64,000 nt of DNA from Sphagnum compactum (Eukaryota; Bryophyta; Sphagnopsida; Sphagnales). Positions 1 to 11,884 of this stretch are shown here, piece after piece. Each line of letters starts with the position of its first letter. Positions within the stretch are counted from its first letter, which is position 1. Made by a program: the position numbers and the translations under genes. Under the pieces are notes generated by a model. The model saw nothing but the letters and a program-made list of their open reading frames with translations. It did not search any database and was not told where the DNA came from. Location: contig OZ234493.1 of NCBI GenBank assembly GCA_965153455.1, forward strand, positions 20,946,213-21,010,212. The letters run 5' to 3'.

Positions 1-1380
1 AAGATTTGACCAAGGAGAATACAAAAAATGTGGCTATATGGACAAGTTTTAGAGAACACGTCATTGGTGGACCAATCATCTTTTCTTGAAAATTTTGAAA
101 AGATATGCAAAAAGTTAACTTGTTGGACCCAAATGATATGATAAAAAACAAAGAAAAGTTTCTTTGGTTCCATGGATCAACAAAATCACACTTAATTACA
201 TCAAGGACCATTTCATTTTATAATTTTAATGACAATTGTTTCTTGACTTTTAGTGATGACTTACCGTGGAGAAATATTAAGATATGGAATTTTGCTAAAC
301 TTTCTTATTTTTTATATGATTCTTGCATTAGAGATTAATATTTCTAAAAAATCTCAGAATTATTATTATTTTGTTTTAAGGACTTTGCCATTGTATGCTC
401 ATTTTTTGATTAAAAAACTTGAAGTTATGATTTATTAGAAAGGAAAAGAGGGATGTAAAATATTTAAGCAAAAGATGATATCATAAACTTTCGATAATTA
501 TGTGAATAGAATGAACATAAGTAGATAAATACACAGCAATTGTAGCAAGTGAAATTATATTCATTATAATTAGTTGCTAAAGATAATGCAAACCAAAAAA
601 ATTATTAATGAGTTTACAAGTTGGAAACTATGTTGAAAACAACTTTGTTAGAAAAAAAAATTATTAAAGATTATCCAAAATTGGAAGCACAATTTTAAGG
701 CATTTAAAGTTGATTTTGAACAACACATATCTATATTGGCAATATAAACTACCAACATCTATGGTTTTAAATTTTTTTTAAGTCATTAATTTTAAGTTTG
801 CTGGATGACACAAAACCTCATATAAACAGTAAAAATGAATTATAAATGATGAATGAAATATGTTGTTCATGGATGAAATTTACCACAACTACACAATTGT
901 TTCAAGATGGATGGAATGTGATGATACAAACAAATTCATTCATTCATATGAAATTTTCAATACATAAGACTTGAATGAAATTGAACTTCAAGAATAAAAC
1001 TATTTAAAAAGGGTAAAATTAGCGTATATGGATTAAAAAAAGATGATTATAAATGATTCAGTGTATTGCATGGGTGAAATTGAATTTCATAAACAAAAGT
1101 AACTCATCTTGAAATTAAGATGAATGATGAAAGGTATCACATGGATGAAATTACTTGAATGAAAAATACACACCTATGAATGAAACTAGATTCAAGGATG
1201 AAAAATGACATGAAAGGACATATACATGCAATGTTAGTATATATAATCAAAAACTTTACAATACTTGAAATTGTTGACATTTTTATGAAGCACTAGATTT
1301 GGCAATTGAAGGTGTTTCGAGCACATATGAATGCCAACTAATTGGGTATAATTTCATTATAACATTTTCCCCCAAGCAAG
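1..1380. other. AT-rich intergenic DNA, no gene seen
   Basis: Low-complexity AT-rich sequence with many short poly-A and poly-T runs. Open frames here are short (61-77 codons), overlap each other and resemble nothing I recognise. The word 'gatgaaatt' and variants recur between about 850 and 1200, suggesting decayed repeat DNA. No RNA gene or transposon end was found. Confidence 0.6.
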
Positions 1381-2099
1381 TGATTTAGAACTCACATGAA
1401 CATTGGTACCAAAAAAAAGAACAAAAAAACCTTCTCCAACCTTTTTGGGGGGCAGGGGTGCTTGGGCTTTTGCTTCCTAGGGGTTTTGGGGGTACTTTTT
1501 CTTTTCTTTTCTTTTGGAATGGCTCCCTCTTTGCATCCCTCGTTAATTCGAAATACCCTTTGTCTTCATTGTTTTGACCTTTACATTTTAAGTAGCCTCT
1601 CGAGCATGTCAAAAGTGCTCACCCTCTTGCTAACCTAGTTTCCCAAGCTAATTAGGATGTTTTGTCTTTGTAGATGCTTCTCCTCTTGTGGTTTTCCCTG
1701 ATTCTATTCCTCTTGTTTTTTGGGGTTGGCTTCAGGATCAGTCTAATTCCATTTTGGGGTTATTTGAGTTTTGTTTTGCATGCCTTCGTTTGTTTCATAG
1801 GATCCTTTGAGCCATTTAGGACGAGGTCAAGCAAACTTTTTGCTTACCCCTTGACCGAATTGCTCAAAACCCAACAGACAAATTAGCATGGTTCCTATTC
1901 CTCATGTTGCCCCATTGGTGTTTGCATTATACTCGAGGAGGTCATTCAAGTAAATGAAAGGTTTTTGCTTATTTCAAGAGGTTTATGGTGAGTGATTGGT
2001 CTTTTCTCCAAGAGGTGTCTTCATGTGCTTCATGTGCGTCCCATTCTCACCACTCATGAGAAGATTCTTTGGTCATTCATTTTTGCCGATGTCTAACTT
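1381..2099. other. Intergenic, possible eroded 5' part of the LINE
   Basis: More GC-rich than the first 1.4 kb and in the composition of the downstream LINE relic. No frame longer than 80 codons and no recognisable domain. It may be the decayed upstream part of the same retroelement, but I cannot align it by eye. Confidence 0.35.
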
Positions 2100-3730
2100 T
2101 AAAGAGAGCTAGTGAGTACAATCACGCTGCCATAGCTCTCTAGCCTATGACGCCAGCTATTCCTTCAAAGGACACTGTTGCTACCTTACGCTAATTGCAC
2201 CCCCTCCTTCAAACCTTGTCCTTCCACCTAGTTTTGACTATTAGCTTGAACACATTTTTGTCCTAAATAGGACTATATTTGCTCAAGCCTTAAACATTAT
2301 TCTTCATTTTTTTTGGGTGGATTTTCTAAGATGGGATATGAACATTTCTCAGGATGTTTCATACTAAAATACCCATCCTCATGGATTTTGGAATTATTCC
2401 AAGTTGCTACTGTTGTTGCATGTGGGGATATCCTTAGGTCGATGGCCCTAGTGCTGGGGGCTAATAAATTGTTGGCAATGGCCAAGGACAATGGTGGTCT
2501 TTGTCTTATCGCCATGGGTGAAGTGTTTCTTCAATTTATTAGTCGTTCCAATATCCTACAACTTTGGGGGTCATTTCAAGAACACCTATCCCCTCATCAG
2601 TTTGGAATATTGACCCTTGGAGCTTATGAGGCCATCTTTTTTAGCATCCGAACCCTCTTTGACCTACACCCTAATTGGGCCGTGATGCAGATTGATGTCG
2701 AAAACGTTTTTAATAACGTTTCTCCAGTTGTTATTTTTAGAAAATTGTGTGATGTCAGGGGGTCGTTGGTGAATATTATCCCCTTTACTAGGTTGTTTTA
2801 TGGTGTTCATTTTTCTCTTTATTACCCACATGGGCAACATGTGGAAAGGGTCACCACTATTGAATCATCTTCAAGCACGAGGCAAGGTGACCCCCTAGGA
2901 AGTATTGTATTTGCTTTAGCCCATTATGAAGCTCTCCTAAAGACCATCGCAGAGACCTCCGGCTATGTCTTTCCATCCTTATCAAATGATATACACATCA
3001 TGGGGCTATAAATGAAATTACCCACGCCTTTGACCACCTTTAGACCCAATTAGCCCTAGTTAGGCTTAGGGTCAAGGTGGTAAAATGCAATCTTTGTAGT
3101 CCATCAAGGTTATTTCTAAGCATAAATATTTTTTAGGGCTACACTTTGCTCACATATGGCTTACACATTTTGTGTGTGCTAGTGGGTTCTTAGGACTTTG
3201 CCACGCATTTTTTAAATGAAGCTTTATCTTAGGACGTGGCGCATATTGATGGTCTTTCTCTCTTGGGAGACGCCCAGGTTACTTTGGGCATTTTGTCCTC
3301 ATGTGTAATTTGTTAACCTTCTTATCTCACACGGACATTACTTCTTTTTTTCTTCTTATCTCTTTTAGCGAGTTTTGAGAAAAATTATGTAGGTATGTGG
3401 GGACATTATGGGTCTAAGATCGTGGGATTCTTTTCAGGGCCTTTTATTGGTATAGGCGTTAGGTTCAACTACCAATGTCCTTTAGTGGTATAGGTATTTT
3501 CTCTATGGAGGATTGTGCCCCATCTGCTTTTCTAGGGAGTTAGGTTCTAGTGGCTTTGTATTTGTGCTCTAGGTTTCGTATTTTCGATAAACCCATTTTG
3601 GAAAAGTATGTTTCTCAAATTGAAGGGGACCCACACCTACTTCAATCATGCCTATGTGTAGCTCGAGATGGCCCTCCTTTTGCAATTAAGGAGATGCACC
3701 GTTCTTTTTAGAGTTTGACAATTACCGACA
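2100..3730 (+). mobile_element. LINE-type retrotransposon relic, reverse transcriptase part
   Basis: A 232-codon open frame at 2313-3011 encodes reverse transcriptase. Visible features are the upstream palm entry (GANKLLAMAKDNGGLCLIAMGE), 'SPHQFGI', a palm block with 'QIDVENVFNNVS' and the 'STRQGDPLGS' block, ending near 'SLSNDIHIMGL' where the catalytic YxDD is expected (here S-N-D, so probably inactive). Beyond the stop at 3011 the same homology continues with stops and frame changes (AFDHL..TQLALVRLRVKVVKCNL about 3025-3110; 'HIDGLSLLGDAQVTLGIL'-like about 3240-3300; 'GIGIFSMEDCAPSAFLGS'-like about 3490-3540). Upstream the homology fades near 2100. The element is an old, non-functional copy. 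Its C-terminal part is found at 5.9-6.65 kb, separated by a Ty3/gypsy relic. Confidence 0.85.
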
Positions 3731-4129
3731 CCCACGTCTACAAGCATCTTTGATGGACATCCACCATGAAACATCCCTTAGGTCTATATTGGAGGATGAT
3801 TCCATTTTGTCGCAACCCCACTTTGGGCAAAGTGTGAGGATGCAATTCACACTCCCAAAGTTGGGGACTTGGAGTCCTCCGGGACTCCCGAACATTCAGA
3901 GCTCGATTGCAAAGGTCAAAACACCTCGCATTGAGATGTTCTTTATATCAATGGAAAGGTCTTGAAGTGTAGATGTCGAAAATGGCCTTGCATGGGCCAT
4001 TTGGACATTTGCAGCCTAAGTTATGGGCAAAAGAAAGGCTGAGAGTCAAACTGGCATTAAAAGACTCCCGACCACTAAAAGTCGGGAATCGATTTGATCC
4101 CGGTGTGTGCAGGTGGATTGTTAATGTAT

Positions 4130-5345
4130 AAGTGTTAATTGTAAATATCCTTGTTGGTTTAATTGGTCAAACAAAGTTCAGTTCCCAGTTCATAAAGGGT
4201 TCTTTTAGGAAAGTAATCACTAGCTTTGCCAAACTATGTGTTTTGAATCCACCAACTCTTTAACATGCATCACACGCTCTACAATATTTTGTGGCATCAT
4301 GAAACCATGTGGGCCCACCAGTAATCGACATTTAGGATCTTCTTGGTAATAACATTTGTGGCAAATTTTCCACCTATAAATCCATTGTGGAGCTCCCATA
4401 ATATATTTTGTGTTTCATTTGTGGTTACACAATGTCATAATATATTATCTTGACCCATCTGATACAATATTCCATCCTATACTGTTAAAGGTTCTGCTTT
4501 TTTTTGCCAACCTCTACGTCTAACCTCTAGTGTCCATATAAATTATTTTGTATTCCTCATGAATTTAGTAATTGGGGCCATTATGAATGCAAAATTCATG
4601 ACGAAACATTTATAAAACTGGCCCATTTCATTGAATACCACAATCAATTATGGATTTTTGGGAACATGCATTTAAAATATGGCTTGGATTTTCTTAGGTA
4701 ATGGTAATTTACCCTCCTTGGAAACTATAAATCCCAATATCATCCTTGAAAATACCATGAATGCACACTTATTAGGATTTGGGGTAATCCCAAATTCTCT
4801 ACATTTCTAAAAACACAATTTGAATTTAACTAGATGAGTATCCATGTCATTTACATAGTGAAATCATCCAAAAAATTTCATGTGAATTTGCCCAAATAAT
4901 TTGTAAAGGTTATACTCACTACTCTCTGATAAGTAGGAGGTCCATTTTTCACTCCAAATGGTAAAATTACCCGAGTAAAGGCTCCCCAATCTATTACAAA
5001 AGTTATCTTGTATTTATTTTCTAATGTCATAGATATCCAATGATATCCAAAGTATCCATTTAAGAAAGAATATGCATCATTCCCTACCATTGTGTTCAAA
5101 AGCTCATTTGTATTTAAGGAAATGGATATGGATATTTTTTTGTGGTTGCATTCAGTTTTTTAAAGTTTACACATATTTTGAACTTTCCATTCTTCTTGGG
5201 CACTACCACAATTGATGACAACCAAGTGGCTTCTTCTACGAGTTGTATAAATCCTATCACTAACAATTTGTCTATGTTTTGTTCAATGGTTGTAGCATGG
5301 TTTGGATTTATTCTATACTTGGCTTGATGTGGTAAAGATCTCGAG
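4130..5345 (-). mobile_element. Ty3/gypsy LTR-retrotransposon pol relic (RT, RNase H start, integrase start)
   Basis: Reading the minus strand from about 5345 downward gives classic Ty3/gypsy reverse transcriptase: 'KIDKLLVIGFIQLVEEATW', then 'VVVPKKNGKFKICVNFKKL', 'AYSFLNGYFGYHWISM', 'FVIDWGAFTRVILPFGVKNGPPTYQRV', 'FLDDFTM' at the position of the YxDD motif (disrupted), 'NKCAFMVFSRMILGFIVSKEGKLP' and 'VFNEMGQFYKCFVMNFAFIMAP'. Near 4220-4130 the frame resumes with 'FLKEPFMNWELNFV.PIKPTRIFTIN', the usual start of the integrase core. RNase H proper and the integrase zinc finger are therefore missing between about 4.5 and 4.2 kb. Several stops interrupt the reading frame. It lies inside the LINE relic in opposite orientation, so it inserted later. 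Clear LTRs were not identified, although the GGGACTCCCGG-type words at 3870-3890, 4065-4090 and 5405-5475 could mark LTR remnants. Confidence 0.85.
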
Positions 5346-5930
5346 GAGAGCTACAACTTTGGTTTAGACCTCATTCCAATCGGAGGTCAGAGCTGGGAGA
5401 TATGAGCTCCCAAAGTCCCGGGAGTCCAAATCAGGACAGTTTCGGGACTCCTCCTTGGGAGTCCCGGGAAAAAGTGCCATTCGGATGTAGCCTCGGCGGA
5501 GAGCTGCAGAGAATACTATGTGGGGGAAGGTGGTGGCTTCCCCCGAGTCCGGGTTGTGGTGAGTCAAGTGAGTCCAAGGTTGCCCGTGGCTTGTCCTAGC
5601 ACCAAAGTGATCCAGAAAGTGGTCTAACCAACTTGTGTTGGTTTTGATGTAGATTTGAGTAGGTGAAAAGCTTGTCACTCCTCCTAGTCCATCCCGAGGC
5701 TTCAACACGACCCTCTACCCCTTTTAGTGTTGAAGGCTGGGAGCGTGCCTCGAGTCCTTCTATTTTCCGTAACTTGAACAAGTTAGTCCAACTTGGGACT
5801 AACTAGGGACTTGGGAGCGCGTCACATTTCCTCAGCATCTAGAGCCCGCATTTGTTTTTGTTTGGTAAGGGGGCAGGGCTATGGTTGGTTGCTAGGCCAT
5901 TTATTTATTCATTTCGCATTGCACACTCTA
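5346..5930. other. GC-rich non-coding stretch, possible LTR remnant
   Basis: Contains repeated words around GGGACTCC/GGAGTCCCGGG (5405-5475) that also occur at 3870-3890 and 4065-4090 on the other side of the Ty3/gypsy pol relic. This is compatible with eroded LTR sequence on both sides of pol, but I could not align two full LTRs. No gene seen. Confidence 0.35.
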
Positions 5931-6650
5931 CTTTCACCTCAAAATTGTATTTTCGTCTTGGTTTGATTTAGCCCTCGGCGTCTAGTTTTTTCATGTGTGA
6001 GTGTGGACACAAATTGGACGCATTTGGCATGCACTTAACTCATTGTTCGTTTAAAGGTCAACGAATAACCACACATGACGTCATCCAAGATGTCATGTAT
6101 GCCCCCATTCGAGAAAGTGGGCACATTGTATGGAAAGAGCGGTGGTACACCTTTACATTAGGAGAGTTGATCTCTACATGACTCGAGAGGGCCAAGTCTT
6201 TGTTGTCGATGTGGCGGTTACTGACCCAACACAAAAAACAATGGCTTCAAATGTCATTAATCGACCAATAGGTGTAATTGCGAAACTTAGTGCCATTGCT
6301 AAGATCCACAAATATAGAGGGCTTCATGAACACCATTTTATTCCGATGGCCATGGAGGTGCATGGCGCACCCGGGTGTGATATGGATCGTTTCATCAAGG
6401 AATGTGTCTATCTTTTCCACGATAAACAATTAGGAGGTCATTTATCCTTGTCTTTTTGCATTCAATTTTTCAAGCAGTGTGTTAGTATTCCTCTTTAGCG
6501 TGCTTTAACCTTTACTATAGAAAGGAAGATTATGTTAGCAGGTGATGTTTTTTCTAGACCTCCCATTCTTATTAGATCTCACAATTTGCATGCAAATGAC
6601 ATTAGAAGGGTTGTGGGTGAAATAGTTTCCTACCACGAGAAGACTAACTC
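5930..6650 (+). mobile_element. LINE relic, C-terminal zinc-knuckle and endonuclease-like part
   Basis: Translation around 5985-6060 gives 'CECGHKLDAFGMHLTHCSFKGQRITTHDVIQDVMYAPIRESG', a CxC...HxxxxC knuckle followed by the conserved H-D/V block typical of the C-terminal restriction-endonuclease-like region of a plant/algal LINE family. After a frame change near 6175 it continues with 'VFVVDVAVTDPTQ' (the D-V-x-V-T-x-P core) and runs through 'ANDIRRVVGEIVSY' near 6640. Together with the RT fragment at 2.1-3.7 kb this is one retrotransposon body interrupted by about 2 kb of later insertion. At least one frameshift (6130-6180) and a stop (about 6496) make it non-functional. Confidence 0.75.
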
Positions 6651-7120
6651 TTTCCTTTTTTTTAAATTTTTGGTTCTTGTGGTTTGTGCATCTTTTGGCC
6701 TTTCTTTGGCCTTCCCTTTTTGTCTCCCTATGGTGATTGTTCCGGCCATCAATCTTTTATTGAATTTTTGTGTTAAATGCAATTAGTAAACAACCCTAAT
6801 GAACTTGGAAAAAATTCCTTTGTAATTTGGGGGACATGCCCAAGTACAATTGGGTTGATTCCGATCAATCTCAGCCATACAAACTATGAATCTCACTAAG
6901 AAGGCCATACTATCATGGCATTAGGCCCTAGGAACAACGGTTCAATTAATAAATAAACAAACAAATAAATTTTATTTCTCAATTTATTTCTCAATCCTTC
7001 AAAATCAGATCTAAATTTTTCCTTACATTAAAGTTTGAACCAAACCCTAATTAGGTTGGTAACTGGTAAATGGAAGACCCTGGTTTAAGTACGTACCCTG
7101 CCCTGCCCACCAGGCCTCCT
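6651..7120. other. Intergenic, nothing recognised
   Basis: Non-coding sequence between the LINE tail and an inverted-repeat element. A T-rich run near 6655-6670 and 'aaataaacaaacaaataaa' near 6950-6970 could be the remains of a LINE 3' tail. No gene or RNA feature. Confidence 0.4.
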
Positions 7121-7369
7121 GGGCACTATCTCCCACCTGGTTTTGGGCTTTTGATGGTTTGGGCAACCAAAAAAATTGTGCCCTGAAATTTTTTAATTAA
7201 AAAAACCCTAAATCTTACTTCATAACAGTAATTTTTAAAAATTCATATGTTTTGAATCATGTGGAAAAATATTTCTGCAAATGCAATAAATACACTTTGA
7301 ATAAAAATATGGATTTAATAAAAAAGAATTTGGCGACAATTTTTTTTGGTTGCCCGGGAGATAGTGCCC
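7121..7369. repeat. MITE-like inverted-repeat element
   Basis: The left end reads GGGCACTATCTCCC (7121-7134) and, after a short gap, GGGCAACCAAAAAAATTGT. The right end is the complement: ACAATTTTTTTTGGTTGCCC followed by GGGAGATAGTGCCC (ending 7369). The interior is AT-rich and non-coding. This is the structure of a small non-autonomous DNA transposon, about 250 bp. I could not find a convincing target-site duplication, so the exact ends and superfamily are open. Confidence 0.7.
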
Positions 7370-7429
7370 GAGTCAGAAAGCCCGTGGCGGTAAACGTGAA
7401 AAAAATACACAGTAACTAGGTACTAGGTA

Positions 7430-7770
7430 AATGGCGGAGGGGCAGAAATTGTTCGTAGGGTAAAAACGTAAAACGCAAAAACCCAAGTTTTCACCACGGC
7501 CCCCATCCCAACCCCCGTTTCCTCCGGTTTCCCCTGCCCCACCCCCCCGCCTTGCCCGTGGCGCGTGCCGGCGGTAAAGACGCACGTGCCGACAGGACAG
7601 GCGCGGCGCAAGTGTGCCGGGCGGGGGCCGGGGTGTAGGCGGGAAACCGGCCGGGTAAATGACGGGTTGGATATGTACTAAACGGAAACGGGGGGGAGGG
7701 GGACCCGGGGAAAGAACGGTCGTCGTCTTCTCCGTTTTGTCAGCTCCTTCTTGGCTTTCCGCGTTCCGAG
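7430..7770 (+). promoter_or_regulatory. GC- and CpG-rich promoter region upstream of TMEM230
   Basis: The only strongly GC-rich block of the window (about 7480-7720, with runs of C and G and many CpG), starting 60 bp right of the MITE-like element and ending about 700 bp before the TMEM230 start codon. Composition and position fit a promoter/transcription-start region. No unambiguous TATA box was found. Open frames within it appear to be by-products of the GC richness. Confidence 0.4.
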
Positions 7771-8399
7771 CAGTTCCGTCTTCTGTGTACTACAACAGCG
7801 TCTTCTATTCCTCTTCCTCTCCTCTTGCTTCTTGCGATTCTCGTCTCCGTCTCCATCTCGTAGTTACTGTCTGCTTCTGTGGCTTTCGTTTGAACCATTT
7901 TTTGTTCCTTCTTTTTGAGTTTCCGTGGAGAACTTTAAACTTTAATTCCGTTCGTTACTCCTTTTTTTGTGCGCCTGGCGCCCTTTTAGCGAGCATTTGG
8001 CTAGCGCCTAACGCTTTCTGGCCCCTTCTTCCTTGTGTTAGAAATTTGGCTTTCTGTTGCTTTCGGGATAGGTGGTTAACGGGGGTTATTGTATGGGATT
8101 TTGTACCCATTTTGCAGTTTAATTTTTTTTTTTGCTGCTGTTGAGCCTCGAGGAAGCCCGTGAGAAGGAGTTAAGTGTCGCTTAGTGTTTCGGCTGTGTT
8201 TGTTTGGAAGCAAATTTGGAACACTAGCTTTCGAGGAGGAGTCATTGTTTGTTTTTTACAACTGCGACTCTGCTTTCTCCGTGTTACGGCGGCAGGCTTT
8301 GGAGACTCGGCGCAGCGAAGAGAGGTAGCGCTGTGAGGGTTTTGTCAAAGCGGAGGACGAGGCTATTGTCGAAATTGTCGTGGAGGCTTAGGGTAGTCT

Positions 8400-8403
<4 letters not shown>

Positions 8404-8440
<37 letters not shown>
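8404..8440 (+). repeat. (GA)n microsatellite in the TMEM230 leader
   Basis: About 17 GA dinucleotides just 22 bp upstream of the TMEM230 start codon. GA/CT repeats are common in plant 5' leaders. Here the repeat is in frame with an upstream ATG at 8249, so it could be read as an Arg-Glu repeat if translation began there. Confidence 0.9.
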
Positions 8441-8441
<1 letters not shown>

Positions 8442-8461
8442 GAGGAACGGGAACGGAAGAA

Positions 8462-9293
8462 ATGGAAGAACGTACACACGTGCGCTACTCCGCGTTGTCT
8501 ATGCAAGATGACCACAGAGATCGTCCACTGAAAGGGCGTCCAACATCGGCTCATGAAGACCTACGTTACAGGTTCGAGCTTCATGAGGATGTGCCATGGA
8601 AGTCCATAGCACTTGCCCTGTTCCTGTTAGCTTTCGGCTCTTTGTTTCTTGTTATTTCGCATTTCATCTACACGGAGCATATGGGAGGCGACTCGTCCCA
8701 GGCCTACGGCTTCCTGGTTCTCGGAGTGCTACTTTTTCTTCCTGGTAAGCAGATCATCCTTATGCTGATGACAATGCTGCTGACTTCTTGTTTTTGCGTC
8801 AGTGATTTTTCGCTCTTCTACTGGTCGGCCCGGGATTCGAGGTTTTGCTTGCATTCGCATAGCATCGTTTTATGTAGCCCTAGAAATTCAAATAAGCACT
8901 GGAGAAGTAGATTTCTAGGATGCATAGCTCTCTGGCTAAGGAGATCTTGGAGGTACCGTTCAACTGGCACTTGCCTATGCATCTCAGACCTTGCTGCAGC
9001 AAGTGTGTAAAACATATGGGTAGTCAGAAACAGATGGGACTTTGACATTGCAAAAGTTTGCAAAAGGCTCTCCCCAGTTCAATTACACCGTTCACTTTTC
9101 TTGGCTACATCAGGTTTTAACTCTAATCTCTCCTTGTTGTTGCAATCTATCTTCTTCAATAATTGTAGCTGCAGTGACTTTTGCTTACGGTGTTGTGCTG
9201 TGCACCCTGACAGGTTTCTATGAGACTAGAATAGCATACTACTCTTGGCGGGGATACAAAGGGTATTCTTACTCTCGCATTCCAGCATACTGA
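8462..9293 (+). CDS. TMEM230: TMEM230 family endomembrane protein
   Basis: Two exons, 8462-8744 and 9214-9293, joined at CCTG|GTAAGC ... GACAG|GTTTC, give a 120-residue protein, the usual length for this family. The intron is 469 bp and phase 1. Visible features are an acidic/basic cytosolic N-terminus (MEERTHVRYSALSM), first membrane segment about residues 45-64 (SIALALFLLAFGSLFLVISH), second about 74-92 (QAYGFLVLGVLLFLPG), and the diagnostic tail FYETRIAYYSWRGYKGYSYSRIPAY, close to the animal form GFYHLRIAYYA.KGYRGYSYDDIP. TMEM230 proteins are two-pass proteins of secretory and recycling vesicles, Golgi and endosomes; the plant role is poorly known. The ATG at 8462 is chosen because it gives the family length. 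An in-frame ATG at 8249 would add a 71-residue low-complexity extension, which I consider 5' leader. Confidence 0.93.
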
Positions 9294-11880
9294 TTGTTTG
9301 CTAAAGAAAGCTTGAAGTTTTTCCCTGCGGTACCCAGCCAGCCAGCCAGCCATTCAGTGGAATCGACAAATGGACATCTTCTACCATGGGACAAGAGGCT
9401 AGGACTGGGTGGTTGTCTCGATGACAAAATACATTATGTAGTATGGGCCAGTCAGGCAATTTGCACCCAGACCAGGAAGATTGGGAATGTCAGAACATAT
9501 CTGTGTATTTCCTCTGCTCCCAAGAAAACAGTTTTGATTGCTATCTTGTATGAAATACTCAGGAACCCTTTTTTTTGGTTGGCCCTGGTTGTTGAACTAG
9601 GGTTGGTATGCTTTGAACAGTAAAAGCTGTAATTGCAATTAGGCTCAGTATGCTTGAACAGTTAAAGCTGTATTTATTCATGGTTTTCAAGGTGAGAACT
9701 AAATTTTGGTTGAAGTTGACAAGAGAATATGGTTTTGTTTGCAGATGTTGGTTCCATTTTCAATTGCTAGATTGTGTTGGAAGTTTTAATTTGGTGCCCC
9801 AGATGTTGAATTGAGAAATTTTGCTGCTTCTTCAACTACTTTGTCAATGATCTTCATGTTCTAAAAACTTGGTTGACATGGTATGCATTCTGTTTTCACC
9901 ATAGAAGTTTCATGCACTAGAAAGCATTTCTTTCTTTGGTCAATCGTGTGAAAGCAAAATTTGTCTTTCATTCTGGTATAATACCTAATAGCAGCTCTTC
10001 ATAAACTACCCATGATTGGTAATTGTCAGTTCATTGTTAAATCCTTAGATTCAGACTCCCATTCCATAGAAGCTTTTTCTAGTAGTTGTTGCAGTTGGTC
10101 AAACTGCTTGCTAGTCCATCATAATTTAATGGCATGCGCATACTCGGTTAATGTGAGCCATTAGAATTACTTACAGAGCATTTTATGAAGCTTGCCAGCA
10201 ACACAGATTCAACCATGCCATTAGAAATCTTCAGTGGCTGAGTGCTTCATATTTCTTGAAACTGAACCCCCAAATTTTTAGACTGCAAAAAACCCAAATG
10301 AGAAAAAGTCTGCTTTACTCCACTGATGACAGGGGAGCAGCAATGGGAAGAAGATCCAAAGCATGGCTGACAAACAATTAGATGTACAGTTGTGGGTACC
10401 CCATTACACAAGTTACCACCACTTCTTTAGCTCTTCTTCCACACATGGTTGGACAAAGTCTGCATAGGGAAATGGGAAAGACTGTCATTCACCTTCACCA
10501 ACAAAATCTTACTCGAATTGACAGACTGGACCTCAGATGATATCTGAATGTGAGTGTTTTACCAACAAGTTAGCTGGTGGCGAGTGGATGAAGAAGAACA
10601 CTCCTTACAGATCTTTTGATCCAAAAAATTTATAAGAGGGAGACACCTGTGTTGTACTGGTAAATAGGGTGCCTGGGTGTATGGTAATGGTATGAGTACT
10701 GATATTGCAGAACACAGCAATCAGGTATAACCTGAGGCAATACCGACCTTAGAGCATTCTCCACCAACATTCAGTATGTGACCCTGCAAAAATATTTCTC
10801 ACATCCAAGTTTTAAAATATTTCTCAGATCCAAGTTTTAGTTACAAACTTTTTTCGAACCCCACCCATAAAACTGAAACTGGGACTGCAAGTAGGTGGGA
10901 GACTACTAATAGCAAACCACTGGGACCAATCAAACTAACTAAGCTGAAGAGAAACAAGGAGTGGTCAGATTTGACGGCGTTTATTAAACTGTTGCAAGTC
11001 TCGTCCAGGGCTCTGAAAGCTGTGCAATTTTTCAGGGTCACAGTAGTCTTCCAGTGGATTCACCGAAGTTGGCTCATGAACCTCATCCAAGATTTCCAGT
11101 GCAGAGTCACATACTGAGCTTTGGTGGACATGCTCTTCCATACTAGTACCAGTCTGTGATATGGGACCTGAGGCAATATGAAGTACATACTTGTCTTCTA
11201 CCAGTTTCTACCTGCCCTATGCAGGCCAAAATCAGCCTTTGGACCTAATACCAGTTCCAGACTGATATGAAAGTAGAGGGTGGCGGCCAAACAGCAGGGT
11301 GTACCCAAAAGAAGCACCTCATCCTGAGGCGGAGCCAAAAGGCCAAAGGGTCAAATTCATAGGTAGGTATGCATTTTGTTCCCAAATGTGAAAGTTTGAT
11401 TCAGAAGCACTAGAAGCAAATGAATGTATCATGTAGATCATTGTATTCTACCTCTTACATGGTATCATGTGTTTTCTTACACGTTCATTAATATGGGTGT
11501 ACTGAAAGACAATGTGCAAACACCCATGAGATCGGTGGGTTTGATAACAAACAAAATGCAAAAGAGCAATTAATCATTCATCAATAGGGGAATAAGATTT
11601 AACTTTGATTCAAAAGTTTGCAACTATATTTTGTACATCCAACCATGGAAATTAGCAACATCACCCACAAATAAGGAGGAATATAATGTGATTATGTTGC
11701 AAACTTTCTGGATTAATACCTCATGTGTTGAAACAATCCAAAGCTTTACTATAGTAAATTTTATTCAAGAGAGACGATCGTAAACCAAAGGGTTGTAGGA
11801 GATTGCAAAAATGCCCTAAGAAGGGAAAGAACAAAGCAGCTCATGGTGTACCAGGGGCTCCTCTACCCTAATGGCGAGTT
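9294..11880. other. TMEM230 3' flank and intergenic DNA
   Basis: The first few hundred bases after the TMEM230 stop are probably its 3' untranslated region and include a short (CCAG)n run at 9340-9352. A near duplicate of about 40 bp involving 'aacagt(t)aaagctgta' occurs at 9617-9632 and 9658-9674. Beyond about 9.9 kb nothing coding or structural could be supported; open frames are below 70 codons. Confidence 0.5.
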
Positions 11881-11884
11881 AATT

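Noticed and set aside
7659-8144. 161-codon plus-strand frame upstream of TMEM230
   Set aside because: Low-complexity translation of a T- and C-rich leader, no motif, different frame from TMEM230.
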